Positions 56,674 to 64,000 of a stretch of 64,000 nucleotides of DNA are shown in pieces. How positions within the stretch are numbered: position 1 is the stretch's first letter; each line of letters begins with the position of its first letter. Source of the stretch: Aquimarina sp. U1-2 (GTDB lineage Bacteria > Bacteroidota > Bacteroidia > Flavobacteriales > Flavobacteriaceae); contig NZ_JAGKIK010000013.1 of the NCBI RefSeq assembly GCF_017897595.1, positions 43,111 to 107,110 of the forward strand, read 5' to 3'. The position numbers were made by a program, and so were the translations under genes. A model generated the notes under the pieces. It was not told where the DNA came from. It saw nothing but the letters and a program-made list of their open reading frames with translations, and made no database searches.

Positions 56674-57594
56674 TTAGAAAAATCTTGGAGAAGTATGTTT
56701 ATTACCAAATCTTAACAGATCGAAATTATACAACAGCACAATTTCATGACTTCCGTTATTATAACCGCTTAAATCACTAACACTAAAATCATAAGAGTAT
56801 CCAACTTTAAGACTCGAAGTTATATTGAATCCTGCTAATGCAATAAATGAATCTGTATATCGATATGAAATTCCTAGTTCAAAGACATCATAAATCATTG
56901 AGTTTAACGAAACATCGAAGGTTAATGGAGAATCAATCACTTGCTTGACCACTAATGAAGGCTTTAATCGTACCTCATCAACAAAATCGAACACAAATCC
57001 TGCAATTCCATAAAGATGCGTTTTATTTTGAGCCACACCTATACCATTAAAATCCACGTCACTAGGAAGTAAATTTGGTGAAGATACCCCAGCATAGAAG
57101 TTACTGGTAAACAAGTATAGTCCTGCACCTATATTTAGCTGCGTAGTGGCCGTATTATCCATAAATACAGGATCGCTGGCTACATTTGATCCAGAAGGAT
57201 CGATTCTAAAACTATTGATACCTGCTTTTAATCCATACGAAAGTCGTGCTCTGTCTGAAATTCTGGTTACGTATGCAAAGTCAATATTGGCGTAATCATT
57301 GTTTACCGGAATCGCGTCTCCTATTTTATCATTAACATAGTTTACACTAAGTTCTATCTTCTCACTTATCGGAATATTGGCAAAAACATTCGCTGTTCTT
57401 GGTCCACCTTCGATACCGGTCCATTGTTGTCTGTACAATATTCCCGTAGAAATCAAACCACTTTGTCCTGTAGCATAAGCCGGATTTACGGTACTCATAT
57501 TATACATGTATTGAGAGTACTGGGGTTCTTGCTGCGCCGAAATAACCACACAGAAAACCACACTTATGATTACAATTAGTCTTAACTTTATCAT
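56674..57594 (-). CDS. PorP/SprF family type IX secretion membrane protein
   Basis: A 306-aa outer-membrane protein of the PorP/SprF family. Signature start: QQEPQYSQYMYNMSTVNPAYATG after a signal peptide, then GILYRQQWTGIEGGPRTANV, LSYGLKAGINSF and GISYRYTD, ending in strand-rich VLLYNFDL. Such proteins sit beside large secreted adhesins and are needed for surface attachment of the partner. It lies three bases after the large type B-sorted protein gene, so the pair is a matched secretion set. Confidence 0.93.
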   Translation of the reverse strand: MIKLRLIVIISVVFCVVISAQQEPQYSQYMYNMSTVNPAYATGQSGLISTGILYRQQWTGIEGGPRTANVFANIPISEKIELSVNYVNDKIGDAIPVNNDYANIDFAYVTRISDRARLSYGLKAGINSFRIDPSGSNVASDPVFMDNTATTQLNIGAGLYLFTSNFYAGVSSPNLLPSDVDFNGIGVAQNKTHLYGIAGFVFDFVDEVRLKPSLVVKQVIDSPLTFDVSLNSMIYDVFELGISYRYTDSFIALAGFNITSSLKVGYSYDFSVSDLSGYNNGSHEIVLLYNFDLLRFGNKHTSPRFF

Positions 57595-57597
57595 TGT

Positions 57598-60048
57598 TTA
57601 TCTGCTTAGGTAAAAACTTCCCTGAATAGGTAAATTATTTTCGAAATTTGGTGTAAAAATGTAGAAATATGTTCCGGATGGAAGGTCATCTCCTAATCGT
57701 ACTGAAACATTGCTTTCACCCCGAAATTCTTCAGTATCTTTTCTTGCATCATAAACCAGCGTTCCGTAACGGTTAAAAATTTTCAATTCGAAATCAGGAA
57801 AAGCCTCTGGTAGGTTAAACTCGTCTTCGATAAGCAAGTCAAAAGTATCATTTTGATTATCGCCATTAGGTGTAACACCATCTTGAAAGTCAAATGCGCA
57901 TAATTCATTTGTCGAAGACCGTTCACCTGTATTTAGAATATTCATGGTAACCTGAAGGCGTTCTGATTCACAGCCATCTACATCAACATTTGTAATATAA
58001 TATATTTGATTATCCAATAAAATCGGATTATCTACAACAGCAGTGCTACTTTCTAAAGAATCATACCAATTATAATTTAAGACATCTACCTCAATATCAT
58101 CTAAACGTACAGCATCCAGAATACAAAATTCCTGATCGGGTACATTCGGAATCGGTAAATCTACGATTTGAACCGAAACAATGAGCGATGACTGATCACA
58201 AGGTGCCGCATTCGACAGCACGTATCTGAAATTGTAAATTTCATTGGTTAATGTTTCAAATTCCAAAACGCCATCTGCTAACAGAGCCCCGGTGTTATCT
58301 GTATCTTCGAAGGTTCCTCCGCGTGGAGTATCTCTATCTAATAATGAGAACAGATTTACCCTACCATCAATTTTACAAAACGTTTCTGCTCTATCGGTCC
58401 CAATAGTTAAGGGCTCTACTACAGAAATAGTTACTATAGCCTGATCAGGATCAGAACAGTCTCCATTAGCAGGAACAGTGTACGTATATACGCCTTCACC
58501 TAGTACTGGTAGCATGGTATCGCTTGCATCAAAAAATCCTAAGTGATCCGGAGAAGTATATCCAAATGGTCCCGTCCATACTCCTGTAGTATCTGGATCT
58601 CCTCCCAGGACTTCAAAAAGCGTTACGGTAAGGTCATCAGAACATAAAGTTATAGTACCATCCTCTCCCGCATTAGGTTCTTTATCAACAGTAAATACCA
58701 GCGTTGCACTAGCTTCACAACCTGAAGCGTTTGTTGTAGTATAGGTAAAGGTTAATGTTTGCGCGATATCTCGTTCTTGTATACTATAGCGATTTGGAAC
58801 AACATCACCAAAAATATTTGTCCAAACTCCCGAATTCGATATCGTATTAAAACCGTTTGTATTTAAAAGACTTCTTAAATCCACTTGACCGACAGATTCG
58901 CAAATAGAAATATCTGAAGTATTTTCTCCTGCATAATCAAAAGGTAATATTTCTATAGTGACCGTAGCAGTCTCGACTGCACACGGATTTAGACAAGAGG
59001 TACTTGCTCCCCCACTATATGGATCACAAACATCATTTTCGTCTTTACAATTGATAGCAGGACTCACAGCATATTCAAACACGTAGGTTCCGGGTGGAGC
59101 GTTTTGAGTGTTAATCGTTCCTAAATGTGTATATTCTGGGTTAGGATTCCCTAATTCTGTAAGCAACTGTTCTAATTCTAAATCGAAACCACTAGGTGCC
59201 GGACCACTAAGCAATCGCCAGTTGGTTGCGCTGTCTGATGCATAGGTAAAATCAATAGTTGCTCCATCGGCATTAGTTTCTTCTGAAAACTCTAGTAAAC
59301 TAAACAAATTCAAATTCCCTGGTCCCTGATTTGTGCAAATTCGTGGTGGCGGATTGGGTTGGCGAAAGGGTCGTAGTTGTTCATATATCTTAAAAGAAAC
59401 GATACTTGTGTCATTTTCGCACACTCGAGCTCTTTGATCCACTTTATAATGAAAATCATAAGTTTTACAGCCAAAACGGAGGTTTCTTCCTCCATCGGTT
59501 AAGGTAGTATATAACTCTTTAAGATTAATAATTGGGTCATTCTCATCTGCTATTTGCCCTGTGGGATCTAAACCTGGCAACCAAATGCCTTCGTTATCCT
59601 CTCCGTTAAGGTATATATCATCTCGTAAATTGATATCTGCATCATAATCGCCTGCTAGTATTTCATCTTCGCAGATATTAATAAAGTTTGCAGATCCTGC
59701 ATCCACTTGTCGTACAATCGCGATACGAACTGTGGTTTCTTGAAAAGGATCACAAGGCAAGATTCCAGGAACTCTATATGTAAATTCAAAAGCTTCCTGA
59801 TCTATGAATGGTGTTTCTGAAGTAAATCCGTAAGGGATACGAGCTTCAAAACCAGTTTGATCTTCATTAAATCCTACAAAATTCGGACTAGAACCGTTAT
59901 ATATCCATTCTCCATTCGCATGAGGTGGCGGAATCGTATTATCCTGAACAAATGCAGAAAATAATAAAAATGTCTCAGAATCACACCCTTGTGCATTCAC
60001 ATTAAGCGCTCCAGAACGCGGTAATGCTACTCCGGAATAAGGCCCCAA
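57598..60048 (-). pseudogene. C-terminal part of a large type B sorting-domain protein (frameshifted gene)
   Basis: An 816-codon frame with no signal peptide and a TTG start, so it is not a complete gene. It holds repeated beta domains with DxxxC-rich segments (NICEDEILAGDYDADINL, ICESVGQVDLRSLLN, FCKIDGRVNLFSLLD), and a C-terminal type IX type B (gliding motility-associated) sorting domain: QDGVTPNGDNQNDTFDLL, FNRYGTLVYDA, LPSGTYFYIF. The 5' part is the ORF at 60051-60440 in another frame. The protein would be about 950 aa, exported and displayed on the surface. Downstream is its probable partner porP/sprF. If the break is a sequencing error the gene is intact. Confidence 0.85.
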
Positions 60049-60050
60049 GA

Positions 60051-60440
60051 TTATACTCTTGCTGTCTTTAGTACAACGTCACCACAGCTAGCGTTTCGTA
60101 ATTCAAAAAAGTATTCATTTTCTGTAGCAGTAACTGTCGAATTTTGTAAGCCCCAGGTAGATAACCTACCTGTACTTGAATCAAAAGCCGCTGCATATTC
60201 TGGAGCGATTGTCCATGTACCATCTACAGAGGTAGTACTGGTTTCATCATACATACTAATGATACCATCAGGATTAGTATCGCCATCAAAATCAAGGGTT
60301 TCCATACTACATACCTCAATATCAATTGTCGCTGGATCTGGCGTACATTGTGCATAAGAGGAAACAAAGGGAAAGAATACAATAAGTATAATTGATAGGC
60401 TTCTCCCAAAAAAGCCTAGCACATTGCCTTTTGCTTTCAA
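60051..60440 (-). pseudogene. N-terminal part of the frameshifted type B sorting-domain protein
   Basis: The frame stays open to 60464, but that TTG overlaps the -7 element, so the TTG at 60440 is the better start (LKAKGNVLGFFGRSLSII...SYAQ signal peptide). It reads a beta domain with CTPDPATIDIEVCSMETLDF and FELRNASCGDVVLKTARV before a TAA at 60051-60053. The downstream frame is shifted by one base. One missing A in GTATAATC would restore ARV-II-LGPYSG across the joint. Confidence 0.8.
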
Positions 60441-60461
60441 AATAAATTGGTTTAGGTGGGG

Positions 60462-60469
60462 CAAAAGTA
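60462..60469 (-). promoter_or_regulatory. -7 promoter element of the type IX-linked cluster
   Basis: Minus-strand TACTTTTG matches TAnnTTTG and predicts a start near 60455. The position shows that the first-frame TTG at 60464 cannot be the translation start. The -33 is a weak GTTTT about 21 bases upstream. Confidence 0.45.
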
Positions 60470-60532
60470 AAAAAAATATCTTTTTACCGTAAAACTTTAA
60501 CGGTTTTGGATAACTTATATTTTAAAACTTAA

Positions 60533-61147
60533 TTAATGCCTTAATTTTAAAACTTTTACAATATCATTTAATTCATATCCCTTTGCCTGTAAAAGGATTA
60601 AGTAATGAAAAAGTAGGTCTGCACTTTCATTAAGAAATAAATCTTCATTATCATCTTTGGCCTCTATAACAACTTCGACTGCCTCTTCGCCAACCTTTTG
60701 TGCTACCTTATTTATTCCTTTTCGAAACAAAGAAGCTACATATGATATTTCGTTATCCGGATGCTCTCTTCTGTCTTTTATGATCTCTTCTAACTCTGAC
60801 AAGAACCCAAAAGATTGATTATTATCTTCACTCCAACAAGTATCTGAACCTGTATGGCAGGTAGGACCTTCAGGATTTACATAAACGAGTAAAGTATCCT
60901 GGTCACAATCGTTTTTAACATCAACAAGATGTAAAAAGTTACCACTTTCTTCTCCTTTTGTCCACAAGCGTTGTTTTGAACGGCTATAGAAAGTTACTTT
61001 ATTCGTTGCAATCGTTTTTTCATAGGCTTCCTTGTTCATATACCCTAACATAAGTACATTTTTGGTAGTTGCATCTTGAATAATAGCTGGAATTAAAGTT
61101 TCTTTTGATTGTTTCCAAATGGAAAAATGGAATTTTGATGTACTCAT
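60533..61147 (-). CDS. hisIE: Bifunctional phosphoribosyl-AMP cyclohydrolase / phosphoribosyl-ATP diphosphatase
   Basis: Catalyses steps 2 and 3 of histidine synthesis. In 204 aa it has a HisI half (CDQDTLLVYVNPEGPTCHTG, with the zinc-binding cysteines) and a HisE half (SYVASLFRKGINKVAQKVGEEAVEVVIEAK). It is the last gene of the his operon here. Its ATG directly follows the stop of a toxin-antitoxin module that splits it from hisF. Confidence 0.96.
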   Translation of the reverse strand: MSTSKFHFSIWKQSKETLIPAIIQDATTKNVLMLGYMNKEAYEKTIATNKVTFYSRSKQRLWTKGEESGNFLHLVDVKNDCDQDTLLVYVNPEGPTCHTGSDTCWSEDNNQSFGFLSELEEIIKDRREHPDNEISYVASLFRKGINKVAQKVGEEAVEVVIEAKDDNEDLFLNESADLLFHYLILLQAKGYELNDIVKVLKLRH

Positions 61148-61414
61148 TTAAGGAAAAATTTTATAAATATCTTCTCTCTTTACAAAGCGAGCGAAAGTAA
61201 CGGTTTTATTTTCTATGAACATTCCAAGGCGATATTGACCTACACGAACTCGATAAGCTACATCAAAACTTTTTAACTTCTTGATATTCGCTATATCGTC
61301 AACAGAATCTACTTTTTCTATGTCTAATAGAACATTTTTAAGTTGTGTCTTTATTTTGTTGTTTTTGATCTTTTTGATATCTTTTTCGAAGCTACGGAGA
61401 TAAATAGTTTTCAT
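61148..61414 (-). CDS. RelE/HigB-like toxin embedded in the his operon
   Basis: An 88-aa RelE/ParE-fold toxin. KKIKNNKIKTQLKNVLLDIE is followed by VDDIANIKKLKSFDVAYRVR, a typical YafQ/RelE pattern, and then VGQYRLGMFIENKTVTFARF and KREDIYKIFP, which contain the basic residues of an mRNA interferase. Its stop is immediately before hisIE. It overlaps the antitoxin by one base (61414). The fit between hisF and hisIE leaves no spare base on the downstream side. Confidence 0.8.
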   Translation of the reverse strand: MKTIYLRSFEKDIKKIKNNKIKTQLKNVLLDIEKVDSVDDIANIKKLKSFDVAYRVRVGQYRLGMFIENKTVTFARFVKREDIYKIFP

Positions 61415-61665
61415 TAAGCATCTAAAATATTGAAAATATCATTTTTAGATACCTGCTCAGATGTATCGGCTTTTTGAAGAAGTAACCACAAACCAAAATC
61501 TTGTTTTTCCTCATCAGTCATTGCTTCAATACTTTCTTTTTCTTTTTCTAAAACATAGGTTTCTACAGCTTTTTCTATCAATTTTTTAACACTGAGATTT
61601 TCAAAAGCCGAGATTATTTTTAATTTGGTAAGTGTTAATTCATCTAAGTCTATGTTTTTTCTCAT
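61414..61665 (-). CDS. Antitoxin of the his-operon toxin-antitoxin pair
   Basis: An 83-aa acidic protein whose N-terminus (MRKNIDLDELTLTKLKIISAFENLSVKKLIEKAVETYV) fits a ribbon-helix-helix antitoxin. Its C-terminus is acidic, suited to wrapping the toxin. It precedes the toxin on the minus strand, the normal order. Upstream are a TATATTTG -7 element and a GTATA-N5-TATAC palindrome, which suggests own promoter control separate from the his transcript. Confidence 0.75.
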   Translation of the reverse strand: MRKNIDLDELTLTKLKIISAFENLSVKKLIEKAVETYVLEKEKESIEAMTDEEKQDFGLWLLLQKADTSEQVSKNDIFNILDA

Positions 61666-61679
61666 TATTTCGTTTTTTA

Positions 61680-61706
61680 CAAATATACAAAGTATACATT
61701 ATATAC
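61680..61706 (-). promoter_or_regulatory. Possible antitoxin promoter and operator
   Basis: Minus-strand TATATTTG at 61687-61680 matches TAnnTTTG and would start about 8 bases before the antitoxin ATG. GTATACATTATATAC at 61692-61706 is a 15-bp palindrome that could be its operator. Both are short and the region is very AT-rich. Confidence 0.3.
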
Positions 61707-61815
61707 ATATTTCAAACTTAACTAATTCTTTGCTCGTTGAAACTAATAAAGTACTAGTTTTTAATTAGAGCATATTTAAAATAAGGCTCAAAAAATTGTG
61801 TTTTAAAAGATGCTG

Positions 61816-62571
61816 TTATAACCTTACCGATATATGATGATTTTGCAATATTTCTTTTAGGTTTTTAATTTCTATTTCTTTAAAATGAAAAACACTAGCG
61901 GCAAGAGCTGCATCAGCTTTTCCTTTTTTAAATGCATCTACAAAGTGTTTCATGCTTCCAGCACCGCCAGAAGCGATAATAGGGATATTGAGCTCTTCAG
62001 ACAATTTAGCTAATGCCTCATTGGCAAAGCCATCTTTTGTTCCATCATGATCCATTGAGGTAAATAAAATTTCTCCTGCTCCGCGCTCTTCTACTTCTTT
62101 TGCCCATTCAAACAAGTTAAGTGCTGTAGGTACTTTTCCTCCCACCAAATGTACTTTCCATTCGTTATCAATTTGTTTTGCATCAATGGCTACAGTAATA
62201 CATTGATTTCCAAATTTTGCTGCTAAATCATTGATCAGCTTTGGGTTTTTTACGGCTGAAGAATTTACGGAAACTTTATCGGCACCATTTTGTAAAAGGA
62301 TATCTACATCTTCTACCGAAGATATACCACCACCCACTGTAAATGGAATATTTACTTTTTCAGCTACGCGTAATACAAGATTTGCTAGGGTCTTTCGTTT
62401 TTCTTCGGTTGCCGAAATATCAAGAAAAACCAATTCATCGGCTCCGGCTTTTGAGTATATGTCTGCCAATGCTACAGGGTCTCCTGCATCTCGTAGGTCT
62501 ACAAAATTGACTCCTTTTACAGTACGCCCGTCTTTTATATCGAGGCAAGGAATGATTCTTTTTGTTAACAT
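61816..62571 (-). CDS. hisF: Imidazole glycerol phosphate synthase subunit HisF
   Basis: A 251-aa (beta/alpha)8 cyclase that converts PRFAR and ammonia into imidazole glycerol phosphate and AICAR, with HisH as partner. Catalytic Asp11 lies in [12 protein letters not shown] and the second Asp in TVAIDAKQI; phosphate-binding loops are VGGGIS and IASGGAGS. The operon order is hisA-csaA-hisF-toxin-antitoxin-hisIE. The ATG is preceded by a 20-copy tandem repeat. Confidence 0.97.
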   Translation of the reverse strand: MLTKRIIPCLDIKDGRTVKGVNFVDLRDAGDPVALADIYSKAGADELVFLDISATEEKRKTLANLVLRVAEKVNIPFTVGGGISSVEDVDILLQNGADKVSVNSSAVKNPKLINDLAAKFGNQCITVAIDAKQIDNEWKVHLVGGKVPTALNLFEWAKEVEERGAGEILFTSMDHDGTKDGFANEALAKLSEELNIPIIASGGAGSMKHFVDAFKKGKADAALAASVFHFKEIEIKNLKEILQNHHISVRL

Positions 62572-62620
62572 AGGTTAGTATATAGTATTTAGTACTAAGT
62601 ACTAAGTATTAAGTACTGAG

Positions 62621-62760
62621 TATTCAATATTCAATATTCAATATTCAATATTCGGTATTCAGTATTCAGTATTCAGTATTCAGTATTCAATATTCAATAT
62701 TCAATATTCAATATTCGGTATTCAGTATTCAGTATTCAGTATTCGGTATTCGGTATTCAG
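62621..62760. repeat. 20 tandem copies of a 7-mer TATTC(AA/AG/GG) upstream of hisF
   Basis: Exactly 20 units of TATTCNN, 140 bp, ending 45 bases before the stop of csaA and starting 50 bases before hisF. Variants follow a pattern: four AA, one GG, four AG, four AA, one GG, three AG, two GG, one AG. So units 1-8 and 10-17 repeat as a higher-order 63-bp block. It continues as looser AGTACTAAGT-type sequence toward hisF. No gene is inside. Confidence 0.95.
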
Positions 62761-62805
62761 TATTGATATTGAGTATAAAGTCTTACGTTTAAGGTATCAT
62801 TATTT

Positions 62806-63147
62806 TTATCCTACTTCGGTTCCATTTTGTACGAAACGCTCAGGTTGTAATAAAACGACTTCTTTATTTATGCCTAAACCACCTAATAACAAACATTCAC
62901 TCATGATATTAGCAATTTGTTTTGGTGGAAAATTAACCACAGCAACCACTTGTTTACCAACAATATCATTGGTTTCATATAATTTAGTGATCTGAGCCGA
63001 GGATTTCTTTATTCCTATATCTCCAAAATCAATACTTAGCTTGTATGCCGGATTTCGTGCTTCCTCAAATATCTCTGCTGATACGATAGTTCCTATCCTT
63101 ATATCTATCTTCGCAAAGTCACTCCAGTTTATTTCTTCTTTAGGCAT
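62806..63147 (-). CDS. csaA: CsaA-like tRNA-binding protein
   Basis: A 113-aa single OB-fold (tRNA_bind) protein. [17 protein letters not shown] opens the fold, then [43 protein letters not shown] and LLQPE; these match the CsaA/YtpR family, related to the tRNA-binding tail of MetG. Homologues are called protein secretion chaperones, but tRNA binding is better supported. Its ATG overlaps the hisA stop by 8 bases, so it is translated together with the histidine enzymes. Confidence 0.88.
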   Translation of the reverse strand: MPKEEINWSDFAKIDIRIGTIVSAEIFEEARNPAYKLSIDFGDIGIKKSSAQITKLYETNDIVGKQVVAVVNFPPKQIANIMSECLLLGGLGINKEVVLLQPERFVQNGTEVG

Positions 63148-63871
63148 TATTTTCTAGTATAAAATGTTCTAATTGTTTCAGGGAGATCCTATTTTCATAA
63201 ATAGCTTTTCCTATAATTGTTCCTTCGCAACCTAACTCGGCTAATTTTGGCAATTCATCGAATGTTGATATGCCTCCAGAAGCTATAAGTTTTAGGTTTT
63301 GGGTTTCAGATAGTATTCTACTATACAATTCGAAAGATGGTCCTTGCAGCATCCCATCTTTACTGATATCTGTACAAATTACATAGGCTACACCCTCGTT
63401 TTGATAGTGTTGTATAAAGGGAATTAACGCTTTATCACTCTCCTCTTGCCAACCACTGACAGCAATTTTTTCATTATTTGCATCAGCTCCTAAAATAATT
63501 TTATCTGATCCATAGGTCTGCAACCAAGAGATAAACGCTTCGGGATTCTTTACTGCAATACTTCCTCCTGTTATTTGGTTTGCACCACTTTCAAAAGCAA
63601 TTCTAAGATCCTGATCGGATTTTAAACCGCCTCCAAAATCAATTTTTAACGCTGTTTTTGTGGCAATTTGTTCTAATATCTTATGATTTACGATATGCTT
63701 AGATTTTGCCCCGTCGAGATCTACTAAGTGTAAAAATTGAATTCCGTGGTCTTCAAATTCCTTTGCAATTTCTACAGGATTTTCATTATATATTTTTTTG
63801 GTGTTGTAATCTCCTTTAGAGAGACGCACGCATTTTCCGTCTATGATATCTATGGCTGGGATGATTCGCAT
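63140..63871 (-). CDS. hisA: Phosphoribosylformimino-5-aminoimidazole carboxamide ribotide isomerase HisA
   Basis: A 243-aa (beta/alpha)8 isomerase, step 4 of histidine synthesis. [18 protein letters not shown] at the N-terminus holds the catalytic Asp, with [28 protein letters not shown] and [12 protein letters not shown]. It overlaps csaA by 8 bases. The upstream part of the operon lies outside the window, so no promoter is seen. Confidence 0.96.
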   Translation of the reverse strand: MRIIPAIDIIDGKCVRLSKGDYNTKKIYNENPVEIAKEFEDHGIQFLHLVDLDGAKSKHIVNHKILEQIATKTALKIDFGGGLKSDQDLRIAFESGANQITGGSIAVKNPEAFISWLQTYGSDKIILGADANNEKIAVSGWQEESDKALIPFIQHYQNEGVAYVICTDISKDGMLQGPSFELYSRILSETQNLKLIASGGISTFDELPKLAELGCEGTIIGKAIYENRISLKQLEHFILENNA

Positions 63872-63958
63872 ATATTAAAGTTGAAATTAGAAAGTTGAAA
63901 AACGAAACGTGTTACCTTTTATTTGAATATCTGTTAAGCTATCTAAAAAGTGTTTGTC

Positions 63959-63979
63959 AAGCTGAACTTGTTTCAGCTT
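63959..63979. repeat. AAGCTGAA-N5-TTCAGCTT palindrome
   Basis: A short palindrome of the CTGAACTTGTTTCAG type, found as a dispersed repeat in many genomes, located 88 bases upstream of hisA near the window edge. The rest of 63872-64000 holds no gene. Confidence 0.4.
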
Positions 63980-64000
63980 ATCATTTAACTTTATAAAAAT

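Noticed and set aside
62231..62578. 115-codon ORF antisense to hisF
   Set aside because: It is a shadow of hisF with no signal or domain.
62621..62760. 7-mer array considered as a CRISPR-like repeat
   Set aside because: Units are 7 bp with no spacers and no cas genes; it is a simple tandem repeat.

Overview
The window is chromosomal DNA from a member of the Bacteroidota, almost certainly a marine Flavobacteriaceae species; an Aquimarina-like genus is a guess. The evidence is low GC, a FecI/FecR-SusC/SusD locus, a PorP/SprF-OmpA-type B sorting-domain (type IX secretion) cluster, BshA (bacillithiol), a fused aspartokinase-homoserine dehydrogenase, and promoters that fit the Bacteroidota pattern TTG-N19..21-TAnnTTTG instead of the E. 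coli consensus. There are no rRNA or tRNA genes, prophage, insertion sequences with transposases, or CRISPR arrays.

Layout. 1-1741: lipoprotein fragment and the NAD(P)HX repair enzyme. 1742-7169: threonine operon (thrA-thrB-ridA-thrC), preceded by a 36-codon Thr/Ile-rich leader ORF and closed by a hairpin. 7186-9166: an M28 peptidase relative that has lost most catalytic residues, a truncated lipoprotein gene and a NUDIX hydrolase. 9234-19954: on the minus strand an ECF sigma factor, FecR anti-sigma factor, SusC, SusD, an accessory lipoprotein and a large S9 peptidase, read here as a regulated uptake locus, perhaps for peptides. 20480-25645: gcvT, a small epimerase, a DCC oxidoreductase, two paralogous micro-proteins, a lipocalin-like lipoprotein and a PLP decarboxylase. 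25697-35499: a DAACS symporter, a 264-bp minisatellite, aroC, an LpxH-like hydrolase, a D-lactate dehydrogenase-type flavoprotein, a DUF1338 enzyme, a barrel protein and bshA. 35610-37451: rnpB, then a small accessory islet with a broken XRE regulator, a toxin-antitoxin pair and a block of nested inverted repeats. 37452-47143: dnaX, miaE, a barrel protein, the ppx-ppk1-sixA polyphosphate operon and an OmpA/DUF11 envelope protein. 47306-53360: pdxH, rnz, a STAS-like gene, pyrB, pyrR and rpsA. 53519-60464: type IX secretion-linked cluster whose large surface protein is split by a frameshift. 60533-63871: distal his operon (hisA-csaA-hisF-[toxin-antitoxin]-hisIE), with a 140-bp 7-mer tandem repeat just upstream of hisF.

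Most genes are core metabolism and envelope biology. The points that reward a second look are the threonine leader ORF, a dispersed hairpin element present in at least two clear copies, the micro-protein pair, the probable M28 pseudoenzyme, a toxin-antitoxin module and a tRNA-binding protein embedded in the his operon, two tandem-repeat arrays, and the decayed islet between rnpB and dnaX. No single locus is proven to be a new system.
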